The notes beneath the pieces were generated by a model, which saw nothing but the letters and a program-made list of their open reading frames with translations, did no database searches and was not told the origin of the DNA. This document shows, piece after piece, positions 34,710 through 42,319 of a stretch of 64,000 nt of DNA. The stretch is from Candidatus Delongbacteria bacterium (GTDB taxonomy: Bacteria; CAIWAD01), in contig JBAYTZ010000014.1 of the NCBI GenBank assembly GCA_041675285.1, positions 1-64,000 on the forward strand, written 5' to 3'. How positions within the stretch are numbered: the stretch's first letter is position 1; every line of letters starts with the position of its first letter. The translations under genes and the position numbers were made by a program.

Positions 34710-35594
34710 ATGAAGATATTCCCTGATCCACCGCGCTTTGCTGATGAAGTCATCAGGTCATGTAAGCGAACGAATGATTATAGACCTATAATATTCGAGT
34801 GGTATCAACACGTAATGATGCTTGCTAATGAGGTTTCCCTAATAAGCTTTGAATCACCTTCGGTTAGACAATTGAATAGATTGCAACATATTGTTCTAGC
34901 TGGACTTCTATTTAGATGCAGTAGACTCATGAACTCGGTAGCATTAATTTCACGGAATGGCGAGTTTGGTGAAACTACAGCTATTCTGGATCGATGTATA
35001 TTTGAATCTTCAATAAAAGTTGTTTGGTTATGTCGAAGCGGGACTTATGACAAGTTTGTGCGATTCATGGCCAATGGTCTGAAAGCCGATGTTTGTTTGA
35101 AGAATGAAATCGAAAAGGAGATCAAATCGCGAGGAGGAGCAGTACTGGAGATCGAAAATCGAATGCTGAAGTCAATTGAGAATTTCTTAGAGATTTCAAA
35201 TCTTAGTGAAGAGGATGTAAGAGATTGTAAATGTCTTCCTCGTTTTGATATCATGATGCGTGAAATTGGGGAAAGTGATCTTGGTTATATAGTAGGACAG
35301 AAGATTAACTCACACTTTGTTCACGGAACATGGTCTGGAATGCTACATCATTGTCTGAAGGTTGGTGATGATGGACTGTTGCATGTGGGAAGAAGTAGAT
35401 GTCAAACGCACTTCAGTCAGTATTTAGGTACGGCGCTACAGGTTGTCGTTGCGGTATATGCTTATTGTGAATGGATGTTTGATCAGTCAACTGCAAAAGT
35501 TTTCAAGGATGCTCTTCAGTTTGTTTATGATGAAGTGCTCAAGGTGGAACAGTCTGCAATGGGACGAGATTTTGACGAGGTGAATGGAACCTAA
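34710..35594 (+). CDS. Cassette gene 5: DUF5677-like helical protein
   Basis: The product is 294 residues, almost entirely helical by pattern. The segment SRLMNSVALISRNGEFGETTAILDRCIFESSIKVVWLC resembles the core of the DUF5677 family (a pattern of helices with an R-x-x-x-E region), a frequent but uncharacterised integron cassette product. No signal peptide is present. The gene is the most AT-rich in the array. Its stop codon lies inside the R'' box of the last site. Confidence 0.65.
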   Translation: MKIFPDPPRFADEVIRSCKRTNDYRPIIFEWYQHVMMLANEVSLISFESPSVRQLNRLQHIVLAGLLFRCSRLMNSVALISRNGEFGETTAILDRCIFESSIKVVWLCRSGTYDKFVRFMANGLKADVCLKNEIEKEIKSRGGAVLEIENRMLKSIENFLEISNLSEEDVRDCKCLPRFDIMMREIGESDLGYIVGQKINSHFVHGTWSGMLHHCLKVGDDGLLHVGRSRCQTHFSQYLGTALQVVVAVYAYCEWMFDQSTAKVFKDALQFVYDEVLKVEQSAMGRDFDEVNGT

Positions 35595-35702
35595 CAACAG
35601 CTTGCAGCCGACTTTGCGCCTGTCACGGCGCTTGCAGGCTGGATTTGAAGAAACGTCGGTAGGAAAAAGCAAGCGACGCGCCAGACGCGTCGCGGCTGAA
35701 GC
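35589..35702 (+). other. attC site 5, truncated (no R' box)
   Basis: R'' ACCTAAC at 35589-35595, the left stem GCTTGCAGCCGAC, the inner dyad and the right stem CGCGGCTGAAGC are present and very similar to site 1. The expected GTTRRRY box is missing; unrelated GC-rich sequence begins right after 35702. This is the right edge of the array, probably a deletion or insertion junction. Confidence 0.85.
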
Positions 35703-36315
35703 CGCGGAGCCAAAGTCCTCGCCAAATTCTTCTTCAGTGCTGACGAATGGAATCGCGGCGTTCGACTCAGCACGGTCGCCTAACCACTTGATCCCATTGA
35801 AAATTGACGTCGCTAAGGCGGCAAACCCACTGCTGGAGCGGGCTGAAGGCCAAACAGAGAACAGTTTGCCGAAGACTTGCCTCGGATCCCCAAGCCCCGC
35901 AATGGGGCACTCAACCCATGTACCAGACCCGCTTATCTTGGCTCCCGTGTCTCACGTTGCACGGTTACCTCGGAGTGGATCATGTCCCGGCTTACATACA
36001 TCGCGGCCCTCACCATCGCCCGTCCCATTCACCACTGCGCCCTCTCCCGTTCCATTCTGCTGACCCTCAAGTAGCCCGGAGCGACAGTCCAGGCCTGGTT
36101 GATCACCAGGTCTAACGCGGACCGTTCGGCCCGGGCATTCCTGTGCTCATCCCATTTCCGTGTGACACACGGATCGGGTGATCTCTGCCTACAGGTCGCC
36201 AGGGCGAACTCTGCCCAGTTCATCACCTGTCGGCTCCGGCGCGCACCCAGCGCCCGGGCCTTGATCCCGCTCTCCGGCGAAGCCGCGCCGGCGCTGACGC
36301 AGCGCTGGAGCGGCC
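35703..36315. other. Gene-free junction between the array and the replication module
   Basis: This stretch of just over 600 bases has no convincing gene; a 30-codon frame near 35984-36074 is too short to support. A perfect palindrome (CCGTGTG-A-CACACGG) lies at 36158-36172. Base composition rises back to high GC. It may contain the promoter and operator of the sigma-like gene. Confidence 0.5.
36158..36172. promoter_or_regulatory. Operator-like palindrome
   Basis: CCGTGTG-A-CACACGG is a perfect 7+7 inverted repeat with a central A, 144 bases upstream of the sigma-like gene. Its size fits a dimeric repressor site. The binding protein is unknown. Confidence 0.4.
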
Positions 36316-37014
36316 ATGCTACCCACCAAACGCACCGATGCCCTCACCCCCCAGTCCGTCGCGGACTACTTGACCCTGGCCGCGGAAAATGCCGCGCTGC
36401 CGGCGACGCTGGAGGCGTTCCTGGCCCTCCTCGGCCCGGAGGGAAAGGACAAGAATGAAGAACGCAAGGCGGCCCTGGCGACGGTCCTCCAGAAGTTGCA
36501 GACAGGGCATCCGGCGCGTGCCAGCATCCAGCTCTGGCTGCTGGTCGCCTATGCCCCCCTGCTCCGAGGGCTTGCCGGCCGCTATTCGCGAAATGGCAAC
36601 GAGCAGGCGGATGTCGAGAGCACTGTCGTGGTCGCATTCCTGGAGACCATCCAAGGCACCCCTGAAGCGCGGCTGAAGGATGCCTTTCTGCAGAAGCGGG
36701 TCTTGGACGACACCAAGGACCGGGTCCGAGTTCACCTGGGTCTGCGAGACTACCAGCAAGACAACCGCATCGAGCTCGTGGCGGACGACGCAGTGCAGGA
36801 GGACCGCGCACCGGACGAGCGGGTGGATGGATACGAGTCGCTGCTGGCCCAGATCAATGAGCTGCCCATCGCCGCCAGCGACCGCGACCTCTTGGTGGGG
36901 ATCTATGTCTACGGCTACAGCATGGCCGAGCTGGCCGAGAGGTGGCACATCCCCCACGACACCGTCAAGAAGCGCTACCAGCGGCTGCTGCGGCGCCTGA
37001 AGGAAAAACTCTGA
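36316..37014 (+). CDS. Sigma-70-like regulator
   Basis: The product is 232 residues. The middle has the look of sigma region 2 (RGLAGRYSRNGNEQADVESTVVVAFLETIQG) and the C-terminus of region 4, a helix-turn-helix (YGYSMAELAERWHIPHDTVKKRYQRLLRRLKEKL). It is more divergent than normal ECF factors and has a 60-residue N-terminal extension. As the first gene of the replication module it may direct transcription of the element's own genes, perhaps from the repeated sequence that starts at its stop codon. It could also be a plain DNA-binding regulator. Confidence 0.6.
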   Translation: MLPTKRTDALTPQSVADYLTLAAENAALPATLEAFLALLGPEGKDKNEERKAALATVLQKLQTGHPARASIQLWLLVAYAPLLRGLAGRYSRNGNEQADVESTVVVAFLETIQGTPEARLKDAFLQKRVLDDTKDRVRVHLGLRDYQQDNRIELVADDAVQEDRAPDERVDGYESLLAQINELPIAASDRDLLVGIYVYGYSMAELAERWHIPHDTVKKRYQRLLRRLKEKL

Positions 37015-37069
37015 CCCCTGTCCCCTTTGGCCTGATTTCCCGCCCTCTTCTAAGGAAACGACCAAGGAG
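37014..37069 (+). repeat. 56-bp direct repeat, copy 1 (leader of the first gene block)
   Basis: Starting at ACCCCTGTCCCCTTTGG and ending at CGACCAAGGAG, this sequence is repeated at 47638-47693 with a single difference. It starts at the sigma-like gene's stop codon and ends with the AAGGAG ribosome site of the next gene. An identical leader at two places argues for a shared promoter or translational control element. Confidence 0.85.
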
Positions 37070-37075
37070 ACCCGG

Positions 37076-37363
37076 ATGACCCAGACCGCCACCCTGCCCA
37101 CCACCGCAGACGCCGAAGAGGTCGCCAGCCGCGTCAAGGGAGCTTTCCTCATCCTGACGCTGGAGTTCGGCGGCATCGCTGCGGAGCACAACCTCGACAC
37201 CATCGTGACGGAGCGCGTGTCCGCCTCCATCGAGACGGCCCTCCGTGCCTGTCTGGAGCCCCTGGAAAGCCTGCGCACCAAGCCCGTGCTCGGGGCAACC
37301 CTCAACCTCAGACCCTACCCAGCCATAGCCCGCCTTCTGGGCGTCATCCGTGACACGCAGTAA
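37076..37363 (+). CDS. Hypothetical small protein
   Basis: The product is 95 residues, soluble, mainly helical (AEEVASRVKGAFLILTLEFGGIAAEHN). I do not recognise a family. Its ribosome site AAGGAG belongs to the 56-bp repeat. It precedes the SSB-like gene by 25 bases and is likely co-transcribed with the replication genes. Confidence 0.6.
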   Translation: MTQTATLPTTADAEEVASRVKGAFLILTLEFGGIAAEHNLDTIVTERVSASIETALRACLEPLESLRTKPVLGATLNLRPYPAIARLLGVIRDTQ

Positions 37364-37388
37364 TCCACATCAATCTGGAGGTCCCACC

Positions 37389-38159
37389 ATGGGCCGATTC
37401 GACGACATGAACAAGCGCCACGAGCAGCACACCCTGGAGAGTGGCCGCTTCCTCAAATTCGACGACGGAGACAAGCACCTGCTGGTCTTCCTGGGCTTCC
37501 CCCACATCCGCGAGGTGTACTGGGACGGCACCAACTACCACGACTGGAAAGACGGCTGCGGCAAGGAGAAAAGCCTGAAGACCTCGATGAACGTGGCCAT
37601 CATCGAGCTGGTTGGCGGCAGATACATCTTCAAGGCCCTCAAGGTCCTGGAGAACTCCAAGACGTTCTTCAAGCAGGTCAACAAGATGGATGTCAAGTAC
37701 GGCGTCGACAACGAGATCTTCGAAGTTGAGCGCACGGGCCAGAAGGCCAAGGACACCACCTACACGATCCTTCCTGAGGCCCCCATCAGTCCCGAGCTGC
37801 GCGCCCAGCTGGACGCTCTGGAACTCAACGACCTCACCAAGGATCGCGACGACGACGACCAGAAGGGCGGCAGTGGCGGCAGCACCACCAAGCAGCCCGA
37901 TCCCCCGGCCATCATCACCCAGGACGAGGGAAACGCCATCATCGAGCGGCTCAAGGCCCTCAAGGCCGCGCTGGGCGACGCCCAGGGCGCGCAGATGATG
38001 GCCGATTTCCTGGCCAAGTTCGGCATCAAGCAGATCCGCCAGCTCCCAGCGGCCAGGCTCAAGGAAGCCCAGCAGTGGATCGCGGGAGAGGAGGAGAACC
38101 TGCGTCACGCCAAGAATGATGGCGGCGTGGGTGCGGCCGAGGCCGACCCCTTCTCCTGA
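37389..38159 (+). CDS. Phage-type single-stranded DNA-binding protein (predicted)
   Basis: The product is 256 residues. The N-terminal 140 residues look like a compact beta-rich domain (HLLVFLGFPHIREVYWDGTNYHDW, TYTILPEAPISPELRAQLDAL). Then comes an acidic, Gly/Ser-rich linker (DRDDDDQKGGSGGST), a helical segment and an acidic tip ending AEADPFS. An OB-like domain plus acidic C-terminal tip is the build of phage and bacterial SSBs. Its place before a helicase, a nuclease and a primase supports this. The ATG at 37389 has GGAGG upstream; the longer frame does not. Confidence 0.6.
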   Translation: MGRFDDMNKRHEQHTLESGRFLKFDDGDKHLLVFLGFPHIREVYWDGTNYHDWKDGCGKEKSLKTSMNVAIIELVGGRYIFKALKVLENSKTFFKQVNKMDVKYGVDNEIFEVERTGQKAKDTTYTILPEAPISPELRAQLDALELNDLTKDRDDDDQKGGSGGSTTKQPDPPAIITQDEGNAIIERLKALKAALGDAQGAQMMADFLAKFGIKQIRQLPAARLKEAQQWIAGEEENLRHAKNDGGVGAAEADPFS

Positions 38160-38238
38160 TCCCGTTCCCCAGGGCCCGGTCGACTTCCTCACGTGCTTGT
38201 CGACCGGGCCTCACTTCCACCCCAGCAGAGAGCCAATC

Positions 38239-40257
38239 ATGCACCTTTCGGATTCCACTCCCTGGCCGGTGCTGCCAGAGGACCTGCTCACCCTGCCCGG
38301 CGACCCGGAGATGCAGGAGCCCATTGTCACGGCTGAAGAGGTCTTCGGCCCTGGTGGCCTTCTGTCTCAGCGGCTGCCCGACTACCAACCCAGGGCCAGT
38401 CAACTCATCATGGCCCAGGAAGTGGAGCAGGCCCTAACGGATGGCCGGAGTCTGATGGTTGAAGCGCCGACAGGCACGGGAAAGAGCCTCGCCTATTCCG
38501 TGCCGGCCATCCAGCACGCCCTAATCACTGGGCAGCGGGTGCTCATCGCTACGGCCAACATCGCCCTGCAGGAGCAGCTCACCCAGAAAGACCTGCCCTT
38601 CCTGCAGCGAGTGCTGCCCGGCCCCTTTCGATTCGCGCTCCTCAAGGGCCGAGGGAACTTTTTATGCAGCAGCCTCCTCCTGGAACAGCGGAGCATGCTC
38701 TTCGCTGGAGTCTCCGGCGAAGACCAGGACGAGTTCGACCGCGTTCTCGACTGGACGAATCGGACCAGCACGGGCGATGCAGGCGAGCTTCCCTTCAGAG
38801 TTAAGCCCCGGGTATGGCGCCACTTCGCCGTCGGTGATACAAGCGAGTGTGCCGGCTGCACGCTGAAGTGCTACCACAAGGCCGCCATGGTCGAGGCCGA
38901 GGATGCCCAGGTGGTGGTCTGCAACTACCACCTGCTCTTTGCCCACCTGAAGGTCCAGGCGGCCACGTGCGGCATGGCCGGCGTGCTGCCGACCTTTGAC
39001 GCCCTCATCTGCGACGAGGCCCACGAGGTCCCGGACATCGGCAGCGACTTTGCCGGTGAAGAGATCGGCCGCTGGAGCTTCCGTGGTTTCAAACGCCACC
39101 TCTCACGCGGTGGGTTCGAGGCACTAGACCGCGCCGCCGATGGCCTGTCCAAGGCCATCAAACTGATGGCGTTCCGGCACGCTGCGGCTGGATCGAACCG
39201 CATCAAGCTCCCCGGTCTCATCGACGAGGAACCCATTCTGGAGGCCCTACGCCACGCCTGGCTGGAGCTGCGCGCCCTGCAGGCCCAGTACGAGGCGGAA
39301 ACCAAAGAGCACGCCCAACTGGAACGCCAGAAGGAGCAGTGTCGCCAGCTGGCCCAGCTGGTCCATCGCCTGATCTGGCAGGAGTTCTCGGATTGGGTCT
39401 ACTGGGTGGAGCGCCAGGAATCTCACATTGGCGAGAGCTGGAAGCTCAAGGGCAAGCCGGTTTCCATCGCACCCTTCCTGCAACAGGCTCTCTTGCCCTG
39501 GGTTCCGTTGATCGCCACCAGCGCGACGCTGACCACCACCCATGAGGACTTCACCTTCATCCGCGAGCGCATCGGCCTGGACGCTGCAACGCGTCAGGTC
39601 GTCTTGCCCAGCCCCTTTGACTTCAGCAGCGCGGCCCTCCTGGTGGTGCCTGAAGGGCTTCCTGAGCCCAACGATCCTGCCCACCGCGACCGCGTGCAGG
39701 GTGAGCTCCACGAAGCCGTGCAGCAGAGCGGTGGCCGGGCCCTCCTGCTCTTCACGTCCAGCCAAGCGCTGAAGGCTGCTCACAGCCTGCTGGCCCCGGA
39801 GTTCGAACGCATGAACTACGCCTGCCACTGCCAAGGCGATGCCCCCTCCACTAAGCTCATCACCCGCTTCAAGGAGGACGTGTCCAGTGTCCTCTTTGCC
39901 ACGCGGACTTTCTTCCAGGGCGTGGACGTACCCGGGGAGAGCCTGTCCCTCGTGGCCCTGGACCGCTTGCCCTTCCCCTCGCCAGCGGACCCGGTGATGG
40001 ACTACATCGCCGAGCACGACCCCAAGGGCTGGTTCTTCAAGCACAGCCTGCCCATCGCCCTGATCACCTGGAAGCAAATCTTCGGTCGCCTGATCCGCCG
40101 GCACGACGACCGCGGCGTGGTGCTGCTGCTGGATGGCCGGGTGGGCACGAAGAAGTACGGCAAACAGTTCTTGAAAGCCATCCCGGGCGGCATGTTGAGC
40201 CGCGAGGTGGCGGCCATTGGGTCCTTCCTGGCCGACCCGGAGGACCCTTTCGCATGA
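38239..40257 (+). CDS. DinG/XPD-family DNA helicase
   Basis: The product is 672 residues. Walker A is VEAPTGTGKSLAYSVPA near residues 74-90. Cysteines in NFLCSSLL and SECAGCTLKC form the expected iron-sulfur cluster. The Walker B box is ICDEAHEVPD, motif III is ATSATLT, motif V is FATRTFFQGVDVPGESL, and motif VI is QIFGRLIRRHDD. DinG-type enzymes unwind 5'-3' and resolve R-loops or forks. The ATG at 38239 is preferred. The 3' end overlaps the next gene by four bases. In this element it is probably the replication or recombination helicase. Confidence 0.88.
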   Translation: MHLSDSTPWPVLPEDLLTLPGDPEMQEPIVTAEEVFGPGGLLSQRLPDYQPRASQLIMAQEVEQALTDGRSLMVEAPTGTGKSLAYSVPAIQHALITGQRVLIATANIALQEQLTQKDLPFLQRVLPGPFRFALLKGRGNFLCSSLLLEQRSMLFAGVSGEDQDEFDRVLDWTNRTSTGDAGELPFRVKPRVWRHFAVGDTSECAGCTLKCYHKAAMVEAEDAQVVVCNYHLLFAHLKVQAATCGMAGVLPTFDALICDEAHEVPDIGSDFAGEEIGRWSFRGFKRHLSRGGFEALDRAADGLSKAIKLMAFRHAAAGSNRIKLPGLIDEEPILEALRHAWLELRALQAQYEAETKEHAQLERQKEQCRQLAQLVHRLIWQEFSDWVYWVERQESHIGESWKLKGKPVSIAPFLQQALLPWVPLIATSATLTTTHEDFTFIRERIGLDAATRQVVLPSPFDFSSAALLVVPEGLPEPNDPAHRDRVQGELHEAVQQSGGRALLLFTSSQALKAAHSLLAPEFERMNYACHCQGDAPSTKLITRFKEDVSSVLFATRTFFQGVDVPGESLSLVALDRLPFPSPADPVMDYIAEHDPKGWFFKHSLPIALITWKQIFGRLIRRHDDRGVVLLLDGRVGTKKYGKQFLKAIPGGMLSREVAAIGSFLADPEDPFA

Positions 40258-42308
40258 GCGCGCCCATCCTGGTGGACAGCCTGATTCGGATCCCACTGCG
40301 AGACCTTTCCCCACGCGAGCGGGAGATCCTGGAGAGGGCCCTGTCCTACCCCAACCCCGCCTACCAACAGGCCAAGGCCCGGGGAGTGCAAACCCCGCGC
40401 GAGAAGGTGGACGGCGTCTGGCGCGAGATCCCCAAGCGCCTGGACGGCTTCCTGCTGGACGGGCAGGGCCGCTGGTGCATGCCCCGTGGTGCAGTAGCAC
40501 TCCTGCGCAAGCACCTTCCAGCCTGGCCGGGCACAGAGGATCGGCGCAGCCGAGCACCCTTGGCGCCCAGCACACTGCCCGCCATGCGTATCGAACTACG
40601 CCCCTACCAGCTGGCCGCCAAGGAAGCCATGGTCACCCGAACCCAGGGCGTGGTGGTGATCCCCGCCGGCGGCGGAAAGACCGTCACGGCCCTGGCCGCC
40701 TTGGTGGAGATCGGGCAGCGCACGCTGGTTCTGGTCCACACACTAGACCTGAAGGAGCAGTGGGAAGAGGAGCTGGAGGAGCACCTGGGCGTGGCGCCCG
40801 GGAAGATCGCGCCGGTGCAAGTGGCCACGGTGCAGACCCTGGCCAAGATGCATGCGGACGCTCTGACCCGGTACCTGACCGGTTTCGGCTGCCTGATTCT
40901 TGACGAAGGCCACCACGCCCCGGCCAGCACATTCGACCGCGTGGTGGCGTCCTGCCCGGCTACCTGGCGCCTGGCACTGACGGCCACTCCCGACCGGGAA
41001 GACGGCCTGACACCCAAGCTCCTGCACACCTTCGGCCCCATCCTGCACGAGACCCGCCAAGAGGACCTGCTGGCCGCCGGCTACCTGGTGCCAGCCGTCA
41101 TCCACGAGGTCCACACGAGCTTCACCTTCCCCTACCAGGGCGCCGAGGACTACCAGGCCTTGGCCGAAGCATTGGCCCGGGACGAGGAGCGCAGGCGGCT
41201 GGTGCTGGACACGCTGGAGGCCCTCTACCAGGACGAGGAGCGCGTGATTCTGGTGCTATCCACCCGCGTGGAGGACCACCTGGTCCCGCTCTTCGAAGCG
41301 GCCAAGGCCCGAGGCATCCAGGGCGAGCTCCTGGCCGGGAAGGTGAAGAAGGACGCCCGGCGGCTCATCCGGCGTGCTGTGCGTGAAGGCCATGTGCGCG
41401 TGCTCTTCGCCTCGACTGTCGCAGACGAGGGCCTCAACATTCCCGAGCTGAACACCCTGCTCCTGACCTTCCCCGCCAAGGCCGAAGGCCGAGTTGAGCA
41501 GCGCGTGGGCCGGGTGATGCGCGCGTCGCCAGGCAAGACCAAGGGCGATGTCTACGACTTCATCGACAGCGCCGTGACCCATGTGGCCACGGACGCCAAG
41601 CCCTTCCTGCGCCAGTATGCCAAGCGTCGGGCCGCCTACAAGAAGCTCCGGGCCAGCATCGTGAGGGCCGCTCCTGCGGCCCAGGCCGCCAACAGCGCCC
41701 TTGATGCCGGGCTGCTGCATCCCGTGCTCGCCCCGGCGATCCTGAAGCCCCACGCGGGCCGACGGCTGGTGGTGGGCATGGATCCTTCCTTCACCCACTT
41801 CGCTCTGGTAGCCGTGGACGTCGACCTCTGGTGGCCCGTGGCCATGACCACGCTCACCACCGCGCCCAGCGACAAGAAGCTGGGCATCCGCAAGGCCGAC
41901 GATGACGGGCGTCGGTTGGAGATCCTGGCACTGGGCATCCGCGACTTCCTGGCCCGATTCCGCCCGGACCTACTCTGCTGCGAAACCCCGTCCTCCGGCG
42001 CCCAAAGCGCCGCGGCCTTGAAGGGCCTGGCCTATGCCAAGGCCCTCCTGGTGACGGCCAAGGTCTACCACGAAACGCCCACCATCTGGCTCCTGCCCGG
42101 GGACATCAAAGAGCGGGTGGGCGGCGGCCTCATTGCCACCAAGCAGCGAGTGGCCCAGTCCGCCCAGGCCTGCCGCGCCAGGGACGGCAGGCCGTGGTCG
42201 GAGGCCGGCTGGGACGCCACCAAGGACAAGAGCGAGCACCAGTTCGACGCCGCGGCGGCCATCCTGGCCAGCGTGAACGAGGACCTGTTCCAGGCCGTGA
42301 TTCGATAG
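40254..42308 (+). CDS. SF2 helicase fused to a RuvC-like nuclease
   Basis: The product is 684 residues. After a 110-residue N-terminal region, an SF2 helicase of the UvsW/XPB type spans about 113-465: Walker A VVIPAGGGKTVTAL, DEGHHA as Walker B (217-221), LTATPDREDG, and motif VI QRVGRVMRAS near 416-425. From about 504 to 684 there is a RuvC/resolvase RNase-H fold: VVGMDPSFTHFALVAVD (Asp510), LLCCETPSSGAQSAAALKGL (Glu577), IWLLPGDIKERVGGG, and KSEHQFDAAAAILA (His662, Asp665). The combination suggests branch migration plus cleavage in one protein. Both active sites look intact. Confidence 0.83.
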   Translation: MSAPILVDSLIRIPLRDLSPREREILERALSYPNPAYQQAKARGVQTPREKVDGVWREIPKRLDGFLLDGQGRWCMPRGAVALLRKHLPAWPGTEDRRSRAPLAPSTLPAMRIELRPYQLAAKEAMVTRTQGVVVIPAGGGKTVTALAALVEIGQRTLVLVHTLDLKEQWEEELEEHLGVAPGKIAPVQVATVQTLAKMHADALTRYLTGFGCLILDEGHHAPASTFDRVVASCPATWRLALTATPDREDGLTPKLLHTFGPILHETRQEDLLAAGYLVPAVIHEVHTSFTFPYQGAEDYQALAEALARDEERRRLVLDTLEALYQDEERVILVLSTRVEDHLVPLFEAAKARGIQGELLAGKVKKDARRLIRRAVREGHVRVLFASTVADEGLNIPELNTLLLTFPAKAEGRVEQRVGRVMRASPGKTKGDVYDFIDSAVTHVATDAKPFLRQYAKRRAAYKKLRASIVRAAPAAQAANSALDAGLLHPVLAPAILKPHAGRRLVVGMDPSFTHFALVAVDVDLWWPVAMTTLTTAPSDKKLGIRKADDDGRRLEILALGIRDFLARFRPDLLCCETPSSGAQSAAALKGLAYAKALLVTAKVYHETPTIWLLPGDIKERVGGGLIATKQRVAQSAQACRARDGRPWSEAGWDATKDKSEHQFDAAAAILASVNEDLFQAVIR

Positions 42309-42319
42309 GGAGACTGTCC

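Larger units (their letters stand above)
29741..35702 (+). mobile_element. Integron-type cassette array without integron integrase (CALIN-like)
   Basis: Five genes, all on +, each followed by an attC-like site. The repeat unit is gene plus site, with 14-32 bases between each R' box and the next gene start. Base composition and codon use are clearly AT-richer than the flanks. The array starts at an attI-like core and ends in an attC lacking R'. No IntI-type recombinase is in the window, so movement would need one in trans. Confidence 0.85.

Noticed and set aside
35584..36063. 159-residue frame across the truncated attC and the junction
   Set aside because: It reads through an attC dyad and a change in base composition; such frames are chance products of the structure.
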